A DNA stretch of 64,000 nt from Cohnella herbarum. GTDB taxonomy: Bacteria; Bacillota; Bacilli; Paenibacillales; Paenibacillaceae. Shown here one piece after another: positions 18,374-26,964 of this stretch. The notes under the pieces were generated by a model. It worked only from the letters and a program-made list of their open reading frames with translations, made no database searches and had not been told where the DNA came from. Numbering within the stretch: the first letter of the stretch is position 1; every line of letters begins with the position of its first letter. The stretch is taken from the NCBI RefSeq assembly GCF_012849095.1, contig NZ_CP051680.1:5890001-5954000 (forward strand), in the 5' to 3' direction. The position numbers and the translations under genes were made by a program.

Positions 18374-18448
18374 TTAACGTTATGGGATCACTCTATTGCA
18401 GCTCATCCGACCCCGACAACGACCAATAACGTTACTGGATAACGTTAT
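18374..18448. repeat. AACGTT-rich intergenic repeat, copy 2
   Basis: Same unit as copy 1: TTAACGTTAT, GGATCACTCTATTGCAGCTC, then AATAACGTTACTGGATAACG. Differences from copy 1 are scattered point changes. The two copies are direct repeats about 112 bp apart. Confidence 0.75.
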
Positions 18449-18514
18449 CCCGCCCCCAATGCGGCACAGGTGACGAGAGGGTGCCGACAGATTCGCTCGG
18501 TGCGTGTGCTATCC

Positions 18515-18901
18515 TTATTCCCCCGGGAAGGAGAACGCGACTTCATGAACGCTGAGTTTGGCGCCGAGCATGATGCCCGAGCCCGGTTTCGGCTGTTCGC
18601 CATGGGCAGGCTGACCGCCGTGGCTAGGCTGTTCGCCGGCAGCGGCTCCTTCGGGCGGTTTCGGACGCGAGTGGGCGTGAGCCTGCTTAAACGCGTCGCT
18701 GTTCACCCATCCGTCGAATGCCTCGCGGCTTTCCCAAGTGGTGCAAACCTTGAGCTCGTCATGTTCCTCGCCGGCTTCGATCAGCAGCTCCATACGGACA
18801 AAACCGGGCGCATGCTGCACGCCCTTCGGGTTTTTGAATCTTTCGACGACTTCTCCAACGTGACCGGATTTGATTTTTATCGTATTGATCGCGACTATCA
18901 T
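18515..18901 (-). CDS. IsdG-family heme-degrading monooxygenase
   Basis: ABM-fold protein of 128 residues. The IsdG/IsdI catalytic triad is present: Asn6 (AINTIKI), Trp65 (DGWVNS) and His75 (FKQAHAH). These enzymes cut heme with a separate reductase, releasing iron. Between the His and the final beta strand (KLSVHEVAFSF) is an extra hydrophilic insertion of about 25 residues with GEQPxHG-like repeats, absent from the compact staphylococcal enzymes. GGAGG lies seven bases before the ATG at 18901. No heme transport gene is adjacent. Confidence 0.85.
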   Translation of the reverse strand: MIVAINTIKIKSGHVGEVVERFKNPKGVQHAPGFVRMELLIEAGEEHDELKVCTTWESREAFDGWVNSDAFKQAHAHSRPKPPEGAAAGEQPSHGGQPAHGEQPKPGSGIMLGAKLSVHEVAFSFPGE

Positions 18902-19064
18902 AGATATTCCTCCTTCAATGATTCTTCCTCTACTAGTGTATCAAAACTCGGGCGGAATCCGAAATGAAGGAGACGATCCAACTGACGATCACTAGATACC
19001 CTTATCCAACGAGGATCAAAAAGTTGCTCTTATCCAACGACGATCCAACGATGCTAGATTAACT

Positions 19065-20033
19065 TTATCCTTCCAATCTAACTCCGATGCCGAGCCGCTC
19101 CGCTTCCCGCCAATAATAGGCGGCGAGGGTCATGTCGAAAGCGGCCATGCCCATCGGGCTGAAGAAAATAGGCTCGGAGGCCGCGACGCCCTTCAAAGCC
19201 CCTCCGTATACGACATCCCGCAAAGTAACGGTATCGGCCTCGGTTAATCCCGTCTGCGTATGAAGCAGCTCGATATCGGTATTTTCGCGGCAAACCTCTT
19301 GCCAGTTATCGACGACGATAGTCTTGAGGGCGTGAAGGCTTTCCGGCAAATACTCGCGCAAAGAGATGTTCATGAGCAAGGAGCCCGGAGGAGGGAGTTC
19401 GTCGATAAAGCGGGTTGCCGAGGAAGTACAGGTGAAGACGATGTCGCTATTCCGGTAAACTTCTTGCCAATCGGAGGCAATGCGCGTCATAGCTTGCATT
19501 CGTGAATCTAGAGACGACGAATCAATGCCCTTAAGATCGAATAATCGCACGCCGTCCAGCCGGTCGCCATACAACGCTAACAGCATCTTCATATGCCGGC
19601 GCCCGATCGGGCCCCAGCCGATGATTCCGACTTTGTAGCTCCTCCGGCGTTCTAACGCGAAATAATGCCGAAGCATGACCGCGCTGACCGCTGCCGTCCG
19701 AAGCTCGCTGAGCACGCCGCCGACCAGAATCGCGATGGGCACTCCGTCGGCGGGATCGTTAAGGACGATCGTGCTGTGCGCGCGGGGTTTGCCGAGCGCT
19801 ACGTTACCCGGAAAGCTGGCGATCCACTTGATGCCGCTGATCTCCGTATCCCCGCCGACGAAGGAGGGCATGGCGATGATTCGGTTGGCGGGGTTTCTGA
19901 ACCGCAAATAGGGCTTTAGCGGCTGGACGACCTCCGGCGTATCCAACATTCGCAAGGTCGACTCTATTCGGTTGGTCAACAGAGACCAATCAATCCCGAT
20001 CCGGAGGATATGCCCGTTATTTAAGTAAATCAT
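19065..20033 (-). CDS. sbnB: SbnB-like N-((2S)-2-amino-2-carboxyethyl)-L-glutamate dehydrogenase
   Basis: Ornithine cyclodeaminase-family, NAD-dependent enzyme of 322 residues. In staphyloferrin B synthesis SbnB oxidatively hydrolyses the SbnA product to L-2,3-diaminopropionate and 2-oxoglutarate. The SbnB pattern is clear: start MIYLNNGHI, VQPLKPYLR, RIIAMPSFVGG, SGIKWIASFPGN, and NPMGMA-like SPMGMAAFDM near the end. Start 20033 is preferred by alignment with known SbnB and has AAGGGCGGG upstream. A longer start overlapping the sbnA stop (ATGATGA at 20054-20049) is possible. It is coupled to sbnA. Confidence 0.9.
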   Translation of the reverse strand: MIYLNNGHILRIGIDWSLLTNRIESTLRMLDTPEVVQPLKPYLRFRNPANRIIAMPSFVGGDTEISGIKWIASFPGNVALGKPRAHSTIVLNDPADGVPIAILVGGVLSELRTAAVSAVMLRHYFALERRRSYKVGIIGWGPIGRRHMKMLLALYGDRLDGVRLFDLKGIDSSSLDSRMQAMTRIASDWQEVYRNSDIVFTCTSSATRFIDELPPPGSLLMNISLREYLPESLHALKTIVVDNWQEVCRENTDIELLHTQTGLTEADTVTLRDVVYGGALKGVAASEPIFFSPMGMAAFDMTLAAYYWREAERLGIGVRLEG

Positions 20034-20050
20034 TTTCGGCCCGCCCTTCA

Positions 20051-21019
20051 TCATGCGCCAGTGACATGCCGCTGCACCCATTCCTCGTCATATACCGTAT
20101 CCATGTAACGATCACCGCGGTCAGGAAGGATAGCCGCGCATACGGCGCCATCCGGAATGTCATCGCGCATGGCCCGAATAGCGGCAATAACGCCGCCCGA
20201 AGAAGCGCCGGCCATGATCGACTCTTGCCGAACGAGATCCAAGCAGCCTTCGATACACTCCCGTTCCGACACGTAGATGACGCGGTCGATCAATTCTTTG
20301 CGATTGATGGAAGGAGGAAGCGCCGCGCCTAAACCCGGGAACTGTCGAGGCCCCTTCATCCCGCCGAATATGACGCTCCCCTGAGCGTCGACGGCGATAA
20401 TCCGCGTGGGCAGCCCGCTATCCTTAAGTCTCTCCGCGCAGCCCCTTATCGTTCCGCACGAGCTGACTCCGCAGAACAAATAATCGACCTGAGACAGCTG
20501 CTCCAGAATTTCCGGCATCGTCGTCTCGTAATGCGCCCTATAGTTGTTCGGGTTGCCGTACTGGTTCGTCCAATAACAGTTTCCGATTTGCTGCCGAAGT
20601 TCTTGAACACGTTGAATACGGGCCGGCAAATAATCTCCGCTGACCGGATCCGGATGTTCGACTCTCTCGATTTCTCCGTTCAAACATCGAATCAATCTCA
20701 GATGAGCCTCCGTTGTCCTAGGGTCGACGACGCAGATGAAGCGCAAGCCCAAATAGTTGCAGATTTGAGCCAAGCTTAACGCCATATTGCCGGAGCTGGA
20801 TTCGATGACGGTCGTGTCGCGAAGGATTTCCCCCGATCGGATCGCTTCGCGGACGATGAACAAGGCCGGGCGATCCTTCGCGCTTCCGCCGGGATTCATC
20901 ATCTCGAGCTTGCCGTACACCTGGTAGGGCTCATCTTGAAACAAGCGACGAAGAGGAACGAGAGGCGTGCGGCCGATTGTCCGGCACATCCCGTCCATAA
21001 TGCCCATATCCGTGGCCAT
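20051..21019 (-). CDS. sbnA: SbnA-like N-(2-amino-2-carboxyethyl)-L-glutamate synthase
   Basis: PLP-dependent beta-replacement enzyme of the cysteine synthase fold, 322 residues. SbnA joins O-phosphoserine and glutamate. The PLP lysine lies in NPGGSAKDRPA (Lys48), the phosphate loop is SSSGNMA, and SbnA-specific runs VVDPRT, VAVDAQGSVIFG-like IIAVDAQGSVIFG and ILPDRGDRYMD are present. It lies between an adenylate-forming ligase gene and sbnB, with the stop of the ligase 17 bases upstream. No siderophore synthetase (SbnC/E/F type) is in the window, so the diaminopropionate may enter another product. Confidence 0.92.
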   Translation of the reverse strand: MATDMGIMDGMCRTIGRTPLVPLRRLFQDEPYQVYGKLEMMNPGGSAKDRPALFIVREAIRSGEILRDTTVIESSSGNMALSLAQICNYLGLRFICVVDPRTTEAHLRLIRCLNGEIERVEHPDPVSGDYLPARIQRVQELRQQIGNCYWTNQYGNPNNYRAHYETTMPEILEQLSQVDYLFCGVSSCGTIRGCAERLKDSGLPTRIIAVDAQGSVIFGGMKGPRQFPGLGAALPPSINRKELIDRVIYVSERECIEGCLDLVRQESIMAGASSGGVIAAIRAMRDDIPDGAVCAAILPDRGDRYMDTVYDEEWVQRHVTGA

Positions 21020-21036
21020 AAGTCAGAGTTCTCCCC

Positions 21037-22257
21037 TCAGTCGTAGAAAATTCTCTTGTGTTTCAGGACGCGAGCGTCGTAGGAAATCTCCGACGGAACG
21101 ACGCGTATAGCGTGAAGCAGCCCGCCTCTGATCATAATGCCGATCTCCGGTATACGATCCTGCAATTCCAATTCGATACGCTCATAGATTTCCGGAGTCT
21201 TGTCCTTGCTATCGATATGCACCGTTAGGGCGTTGGACTGAACATGGACGCGCACGGTCGCCTCCTTCAAGTGGCGGTACACGACGTCCTCGATATCGTA
21301 GACGCTTATTTTCTCTCCGTGCTTCAGTTCCGTGCCGATTCGCCTGACGATGGCTTGGAAGCTCATCCGGCTTTGCCCCTTCACGACGATCGGACGTAAA
21401 TCCCGCACGATGTCGTACGTCACGTAGCGGATCGCGGGAAATAGATCGCGAGCCCAAGAAGTTAATACGAGCACGGATTCGTTCTCTGGAAGGGGCTCGA
21501 TATCGTCGTACAAAGCCTGAGCCGGGATTCCTTCCGCCTCAATGCCTTCGGCGAAGAGATACCTTCCGTGTTCATGCGAATAGTACGCGATCGTGCCGAT
21601 CTCGATCGAGCCGTAAGTGTCGGTAATGCTCTCCGGCGCTAGCCACAGGCGTTCGGCAACGCTTCGAAGCCACGCCGGGGATGCGATCTCTCCGACGAGC
21701 ACCACCTGTCGAATGCCGTAGGAGGAGGGATCCTCCGCGGAGGCGGCCAAAATACGATCGAGGATGGATGGCATCGTATATAGGAGTTGGGGACGTAGCG
21801 TTCTCAGCCGTTCTAGATGCTCTTCGATCGGTTGCTGGAAAGCGATCGTATCTACTTTGATGCCGATGCGATCGAAGGTTTCCGGGGCGGTGCTGGCCGC
21901 GTGGCCCGTACCCATATCGGATAACGCGGTAGTTATGCCGAACGGCGCGATAATCCGGTTAAAAAGCCCGCTTTTGATCCGAATATACCGGCGTTCGTCC
22001 TCCGCGGAGTAGTAAATGGTTTTCCGGCGCCTTGAGCTCGTTCCGGAGGTACGGTAACACGTCATGTTGTCCCGGGGCTCGAAGGGCGGCCCGGATTGAT
22101 AATAATAACGTTCCAGCATCTCGGACGTCATTAAAGGTAGCAGTTGCAGCGATTGCGCCGTCCGGATATCCGCGCCTTCCGCCGCGAGCATCCGGGCGTA
22201 CCAAGGGAAGACGTCGAGAACTTGCCGAATTTTCCGCGTAAGCCGATCTTCGCGCAC
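21037..22257 (-). CDS. PaaK-like adenylate-forming ligase
   Basis: AMP-forming ligase of the phenylacetate-CoA ligase / coenzyme F390 synthetase type, 406 residues. The P-loop reads CYRTSGTSSRRRK, and later motifs DTYGSIEIG and AIRYVTYDIVRDL match the adenylation fold with its C-terminal lid. GTG at 22257 is preferred because GGAGG lies eight bases before it; the ATG at 22272 has no ribosome binding site. It is the first gene of a tight operon with sbnA and sbnB. It may activate an acid for coupling to diaminopropionate, which is an inference from context. Confidence 0.8.
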   Translation of the reverse strand: MREDRLTRKIRQVLDVFPWYARMLAAEGADIRTAQSLQLLPLMTSEMLERYYYQSGPPFEPRDNMTCYRTSGTSSRRRKTIYYSAEDERRYIRIKSGLFNRIIAPFGITTALSDMGTGHAASTAPETFDRIGIKVDTIAFQQPIEEHLERLRTLRPQLLYTMPSILDRILAASAEDPSSYGIRQVVLVGEIASPAWLRSVAERLWLAPESITDTYGSIEIGTIAYYSHEHGRYLFAEGIEAEGIPAQALYDDIEPLPENESVLVLTSWARDLFPAIRYVTYDIVRDLRPIVVKGQSRMSFQAIVRRIGTELKHGEKISVYDIEDVVYRHLKEATVRVHVQSNALTVHIDSKDKTPEIYERIELELQDRIPEIGIMIRGGLLHAIRVVPSEISYDARVLKHKRIFYD

Positions 22258-22417
22258 GCGATCTCCCTCCATTCTAGCCGTCTAAGGATGTTATTCATTT
22301 ATATGTACGGGATCCAAGCAGGTTCTTCTTTTGCGGGTAGACAACAGCCCTTCCTTATTGTGCGGATAGCCATACAGTATGCTATGAGCCATACCAATTC
22401 TGCCAAGAGAGGAACGG

Positions 22418-23206
22418 GTGATACGAATGAGTAATGAGACCGCGGTGTCCAGCAAGTGGATTAAGACCAAGGTGTTAGCCGGGGATCCCGCGTTAGCCGC
22501 CCATATTCCCGCTACCCGGCGTCTGACGCAAGGAACGCTGATGGCATCGTTGAACCGCTATCGAATGGTTTACGTCAAGCCGGTGTCGGGGTCCCTTGGA
22601 ATCGGGGTTATGCGCATCGATCGAACCGGCGCAGGCTGGACCGTTCAGGCGGGGATGAGTCGGCGTTCGTTCGCCACCTTCGGCGCCATGTACCGTTGGC
22701 TGTTTCCTCGGATGGGCAGGAAGGAGTATCTCGTACAGAGAGGTATTCACGTCTTGAGGCATAACGGCAGACCGATCGATTTCCGAGTCATGATCCAAAA
22801 GGGGCGAAAGGTCGGATGGAAAGTTACGGGGACGGCAGCTCGAGTAGCGCATCCCGGCAAGGCGGTGACGAACGGGAGTCAAGGAGGAAGCATTCACGGC
22901 GCGCGATCGTTGCTGCGGCGGACGGTCGGTCCGAAGACGACCTTGCGCTTGCTCAAGAAGTTTAACCGCTTGGCGTACTCAACGGCACGCCGGTTCACGC
23001 TGGCTTATCCCGGAATGAGAGAGCTGGGGTTGGATATCGCCGTGGATCGCAAGCATCGAGCGTGGATTCTCGAAGTGAATACGAGACCCGATCCTTGTCC
23101 GTTCACGAAACTTGACGATCCATCGATGATTCGGAATATCGTGAGATTCGCCCGCGGCTACGGGCGAACCTATCGGTTGACATGTAATAAAGCCAAGCGC
23201 GGATAG
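22418..23206 (+). CDS. YheC/YheD-like ATP-grasp protein
   Basis: Basic protein of 262 residues resembling the ATP-grasp part of YheC/YheD, known in Bacillus as spore coat-associated. ATP-grasp features are KPVSGSLGIGVMRI, the central RPIDFRVMIQK and the metal-site end WILEVNTRPDP. It is shorter than the Bacillus proteins and lacks their N-terminal part. GTG at 22418 (AGAGAGG five bases upstream) and ATG at 22427 are both possible starts. It is divergent from the diaminopropionate operon. A ligase role with that pathway is conceivable, but a spore role is the default. Confidence 0.75.
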   Translation: MIRMSNETAVSSKWIKTKVLAGDPALAAHIPATRRLTQGTLMASLNRYRMVYVKPVSGSLGIGVMRIDRTGAGWTVQAGMSRRSFATFGAMYRWLFPRMGRKEYLVQRGIHVLRHNGRPIDFRVMIQKGRKVGWKVTGTAARVAHPGKAVTNGSQGGSIHGARSLLRRTVGPKTTLRLLKKFNRLAYSTARRFTLAYPGMRELGLDIAVDRKHRAWILEVNTRPDPCPFTKLDDPSMIRNIVRFARGYGRTYRLTCNKAKRG

Positions 23207-23287
23207 GTTCATGAAATGCAAGGAACCTGAACCGCGTTTCTTCCGTAATAGAATAGGGTAAGCTATTGAATGAGGGAGGAACGCGTA

Positions 23288-23686
23288 ATGAACTGTCCGG
23301 TATGCGAAGGAACTCGTATGAGAGAAGTAGAGAAGAACGGAATTCTGATCGATATCTGCCCTAGCTGCAAGGGGGTATGGCTCGATCGGGGAGAATTGGA
23401 CAAGTTGATGGAAGAGGTCAAGGAAGTCCGCCAAGACTATAACGAATGGTACTACGGGGACTCTACTAAACAGGAAGCGCCGAGAGCCGCGCAACCGCCT
23501 CAGCAGAACTACCAGCAGCCTCAGCAGAATTACCCGCCTCAACAACAGAATTATCAGCAGCCTCAACAGGGTTACCCACCGCAACAGCAATACTCGCAGC
23601 ATGGTCATCACGGCCATTCCCAATATCCGAAATATAAGAAAAAGAAAAGCATGATGGATGTTTTCGGCGACTTGTTTGGCGATTGA
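23288..23686 (+). CDS. Zinc-ribbon (zf-TFIIB) protein with Gln/Pro repeat region
   Basis: Small protein of 132 residues. The N-terminal TFIIB-like zinc ribbon has two CxxC knuckles (NCPVCEG and ICPSCKG) followed by WLDRGELDKL. The middle is a low-complexity region with repeats of QQNYQQPQ / YPPQQ type, then a His-rich stretch and a basic C-terminal tail. Start 23288 has GGGAGGA seven bases upstream. Function is unknown; nucleic-acid binding is suggested by the ribbon only. It shares its terminator with the convergent HAD gene. Confidence 0.85.
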   Translation: MNCPVCEGTRMREVEKNGILIDICPSCKGVWLDRGELDKLMEEVKEVRQDYNEWYYGDSTKQEAPRAAQPPQQNYQQPQQNYPPQQQNYQQPQQGYPPQQQYSQHGHHGHSQYPKYKKKKSMMDVFGDLFGD

Positions 23687-23700
23687 TTTCGTGAATAAAT

Positions 23701-23743
23701 AAAAACTGCCTCCGCAATTCGCGGGAGGCGGTTTTTATTTTGC
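23701..23743. terminator. Bidirectional terminator
   Basis: AAAACTGCCTCCGC pairs, with one wobble, with GCGGGAGGCGGTTTT, flanked by A-rich and T-rich tracts, so it can end both the zinc-ribbon gene and the minus-strand glpP operon. Confidence 0.88.
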
Positions 23744-23760
23744 AATCCGCAAGAACGCTG

Positions 23761-24588
23761 CTATACTCGATAATCGGAGTATTCCCGTTCGGATAACAAT
23801 AACTCGTACAATTCCGATAGCTTGCCGACGGTAAAGGTAGGTTTAATCGGCAGGCGGTCTTGTAAGTCCGAACCGGATTGACGAATCCATACCGATTTCA
23901 TCCCGATCCGATCAGCGCCCGCGATATCCGTAGCGAGATTATCTCCGACCATGACGCATTCCGAAGGGGTAAGCTTATAGGCTCTCATGGCTAATTCGTA
24001 CAAGCAATTGTCGGGTTTGCCGATACTCTTAACGGAGGAGCCCACAATCGACTCGATAGCAGCCATTAGGGAACCGGTCTCCGGGATCACTCTTCCGTCT
24101 TCGCCGGGATGCGAACGATCCGCGTTCGTACTGAGAAGCCGGGCGCCGCGGAAAGATTCGTCCACGATCCGCTGAAGCCGTCGGTAATCGAATTCGGTAT
24201 CCCTTCCAATGACGATGGTATCCGCGATTTCCCGCGCTTCCCATTCAAGAAGCCGATGTCCTTGGCCGGCAATCGCTCTTCGCAAGCTCTCGCTCCCCGC
24301 GACTTTAACGTTTACGCGTCCATATCGTTCGGTCAAATAGCTAGCCACGGCTTCGGTTGCGTTAACGATTTGTTCGTCGTTCAAGCGCAGGCCCATTCCG
24401 GATAGCTTTCGGCCTATTTCGGCGGCGTCTTCTCTGGAATTGTTCGTGATGAACCCGATTCGGATGCCGCCGGATCGAAGCAATTCCAGTAATTCGTTCG
24501 CGCGTTCGGCTAGCTTCCGGCCATAATAGATACAGCCGTCCAGGTCGAAAAACAACGCCTTCGTATTTTTCTCGATTACGCGATTCAT
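23761..24588 (-). CDS. HAD-IIA family phosphatase
   Basis: Haloacid-dehalogenase-type hydrolase of 275 residues, subfamily IIA (NagD / AraL / PGP type). Motif I is FFDLDGCIY, motif II FITNN, motif III around SIGKPDN and motif IV VGDNLATDI. Some HAD-IIA enzymes dephosphorylate glycerol-3-phosphate or sugar phosphates. Start 24588 has GGAG seven bases upstream. It is the last gene of the operon headed by glpP, so a glycerol-3-phosphate phosphatase role is an attractive but unproved inference. A purely housekeeping phosphate-repair role is the alternative. Confidence 0.87.
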   Translation of the reverse strand: MNRVIEKNTKALFFDLDGCIYYGRKLAERANELLELLRSGGIRIGFITNNSREDAAEIGRKLSGMGLRLNDEQIVNATEAVASYLTERYGRVNVKVAGSESLRRAIAGQGHRLLEWEAREIADTIVIGRDTEFDYRRLQRIVDESFRGARLLSTNADRSHPGEDGRVIPETGSLMAAIESIVGSSVKSIGKPDNCLYELAMRAYKLTPSECVMVGDNLATDIAGADRIGMKSVWIRQSGSDLQDRLPIKPTFTVGKLSELYELLLSEREYSDYRV

Positions 24589-24602
24589 CGGCAAACTCCA
24601 TT

Positions 24603-25580
24603 CTATCGTTGTCCTGCTTTCTCCTTCATGTAGTTATCGAGCGAATCGACCCCTCCTTCTCCTTCCAATAACACGACTTCGATCCGGGGAACGCCGTCGC
24701 GCACCTTCACGGATAAAATATGATGAACGTCTCCTTTGCCTTCGAAACAATGAATCCCGCCCGTTTTGCCCATTTGAATATATTGCCGCCCTTGCTTTTC
24801 GGTTACCTCAAGGTAATGTACATGACCGGATACGACGGTATATGGGCGATTGACCAGCAGGCTTTCAAGTCGTTCGAAGATAGGATCGGCTTTTTTCCAA
24901 GCCGGTTGGTGCAAGCAGACGAATGTCCACTCCGCGTCTTCGTTGTCCGCTAATACTCGTTCGAAAAAATCGATTTGTTCGTGACTGAGATGAGGATGGA
25001 TCAAGTTGTCTTCGGTCATTTCGAATCCGGCATACGCGCTTTCTTGGTCGGTTCCTTGCAGAGCGTCTCCGTACGACGATTGCGGATTCCGGATCAGATG
25101 CCGGTTTAACGTTTGTATTCGCTCGACCATCTGCTCCGATACTGGCAATAACTCGGTTTCCGTATTGGCGATAAGGAATAGCGAGTTATGGTAACGGAAC
25201 GCATAATAGTCCAAGCCTTTGCGTTCGTGCCATACTTTGATCATCGTTTCCGTTCCGTAATCATGATTGCCTACCGTTTGAAATACCGGAATCCCGAGCT
25301 CCGACAGCAATCCGTCGATCTTGTCCCATTCCTCGTGCGCTTCTTGCTCGTCGGTCCAATATCCTTCGACTAGATCGCCGATGGAGACGATAAACTCGGG
25401 TTTCAGCTTTTTGGCTGCTTCAAGTCCTTTCTCGAACATGTTGTAGACCGCTCCGCCCGTTCTGTCGCTAAGGATCGCAAAGTCGTAGTCGTCTCCGGTC
25501 GGAGCTGGAAGCTCGCCGAACCATGGTCTTTTGCTTGTGTTGAGCTTCTCTTCGTCGATTATCATTTTATGCGTCATCAT
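24603..25580 (-). CDS. Metallophosphoesterase
   Basis: Calcineurin-like phosphoesterase of 325 residues without a signal peptide. Metal-site motifs are SIGDLVEG, GNHDYG, a VCLHQP histidine and GHVHYLE; the first metal motif (usually DxH) appears altered to LSDRTG. GGAGG lies eight bases before the ATG at 25580. It is encoded between the Ugp-like binding protein and the HAD phosphatase under the glpP leader. That suggests cleavage of imported glycerophosphodiesters inside the cell, as GpdQ does. Substrate is inferred from context. Confidence 0.85.
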   Translation of the reverse strand: MMTHKMIIDEEKLNTSKRPWFGELPAPTGDDYDFAILSDRTGGAVYNMFEKGLEAAKKLKPEFIVSIGDLVEGYWTDEQEAHEEWDKIDGLLSELGIPVFQTVGNHDYGTETMIKVWHERKGLDYYAFRYHNSLFLIANTETELLPVSEQMVERIQTLNRHLIRNPQSSYGDALQGTDQESAYAGFEMTEDNLIHPHLSHEQIDFFERVLADNEDAEWTFVCLHQPAWKKADPIFERLESLLVNRPYTVVSGHVHYLEVTEKQGRQYIQMGKTGGIHCFEGKGDVHHILSVKVRDGVPRIEVVLLEGEGGVDSLDNYMKEKAGQR

Positions 25581-25601
25581 GGGTACAGCCTCCGATTTTT
25601 A

Positions 25602-26915
25602 TTAAGATTGAACTAGCGAATTCGCTTGTTTGGCAGCTTCCTTCATCGCTTCTTCGGGCGATTTCTGGCCTTGCAATGCCGCTTGAATCTGATCGGCGAT
25701 GATCTTCTGCACGCGGGTACCGCCTGTGCCCGGAAAGTTAAACCAAGGTACCATGGTCTCCAACTGTCCGTATGTCGCTTTGTAGTACGGTTTCTCCTCC
25801 AGGAATTTCTGCAAGTCGGGATCTTCGTACGCGCTGACGCGGCTGACCATATAACCGGTGGAGGTCGAAATTTGAACCGAACGCTTCGCGTCCGTTAAAT
25901 ACTTGATAAAGTCCCAAGCCGCTTCTTGTTTTGCCTTATCTATCGTGAAAATCATGAGATTAGAGCCGCCGGCCGGAACGACTTGCTTACCTTGGTAGGT
26001 AGGGAAGGGTGCGGTTCTCAGATCGTATTTGGCGGTTGGCGCAATCATTCCAAGACCGGCGGTCGTATGCACGAGCATCCCGATGTCGCCTTTAGCCATC
26101 GACTCGAAAGGCTGGGTTCCTTGCAGCAACGGCATGGACTTGTCCTTCGTTACCATATCGACGATCGTTTGAACCGCTTTAATGCTGGCTTCGGAGTCTA
26201 GTCCAACCGACTTGCCGTCCGCGGACATCATCCTTCCGCCGTAAGTCTCCATTAACGCTTGGTACAGCCAGCCGAAATCGATCGCCATATTGACGCCGAA
26301 ATGTCCATTCCGAGTCAGCTTCTTCGCGATTTCGGGGAGCTCTTCCCAAGTTTGCGGAGGCGAATCGGGATTCAAACCCGCATCGCGGAATTGATCCGCA
26401 TTGTAATAGAGCACAGGGGTGCTGATCCCGAAAGGAAACCCGATCTGTTGCCCATGCCCATTCTTACCCAGATTCAGCATGCTCGGATAGAAGTCGGAAG
26501 TATCGTATTTCTCTTGCTTGATGAAAGTATCCAGCGGGACGGCGTGAATCGTTTCCGATGCGAACCGGGTATACAGTAACCCGTTCGTGACGACATCCGG
26601 CAATTTTTTGGCCGCCGCCTGAACTTGAAGTTTCTCGACGATTCCTTCGTAACTGTTCTGAACGAAGACGCTTTTGACCCTGACTTTGTTCTGCGAACTG
26701 TTGTAGGCGTCGACGAGCGATTTCGATAAGTCCGCGTTAAGAATATTCCAGAATTCGATCTCGACCGGTCCGCCGTTGGTCGGTTCGGTTGCCTCTGATG
26801 AAGCTGACGTTGACGGGGCAGAACCACCGCCGGCATTGTCCGCCTTTGCTCCGCACGCCGTCAAAGCGATACACAAGATAAGCAATAACCCTGATTTCAT
26901 CCAAGCTTTGTTCAT
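25602..26915 (-). CDS. ABC transporter solute-binding lipoprotein (UgpB-like)
   Basis: Lipoprotein of 437 residues with lipobox LTAC (Cys21) and a short Ser/Thr linker. It has the cluster-1 sugar/glycerophosphate binding protein fold (EFWNILNADLSK at the start of the mature domain, TGYMVSR near the end). GAGGAG precedes the ATG. Operon membership behind glpP points to glycerol-3-phosphate or glycerophosphodiesters as ligand, as for UgpB, rather than to a sugar. Ligand identity is inferred. Confidence 0.87.
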   Translation of the reverse strand: MNKAWMKSGLLLILCIALTACGAKADNAGGGSAPSTSASSEATEPTNGGPVEIEFWNILNADLSKSLVDAYNSSQNKVRVKSVFVQNSYEGIVEKLQVQAAAKKLPDVVTNGLLYTRFASETIHAVPLDTFIKQEKYDTSDFYPSMLNLGKNGHGQQIGFPFGISTPVLYYNADQFRDAGLNPDSPPQTWEELPEIAKKLTRNGHFGVNMAIDFGWLYQALMETYGGRMMSADGKSVGLDSEASIKAVQTIVDMVTKDKSMPLLQGTQPFESMAKGDIGMLVHTTAGLGMIAPTAKYDLRTAPFPTYQGKQVVPAGGSNLMIFTIDKAKQEAAWDFIKYLTDAKRSVQISTSTGYMVSRVSAYEDPDLQKFLEEKPYYKATYGQLETMVPWFNFPGTGGTRVQKIIADQIQAALQGQKSPEEAMKEAAKQANSLVQS

Positions 26916-26964
26916 TTTGATTTCTCCTCTTTCTTTGGATTTATATATTATTCAAAGCAGCTAG

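Noticed and set aside
23490..23600. Gln/Pro repeats as a sign of frameshift in the zinc-ribbon gene
   Set aside because: The frame continues into a plausible basic C-terminus and a terminator, so the repeats are a true low-complexity region.
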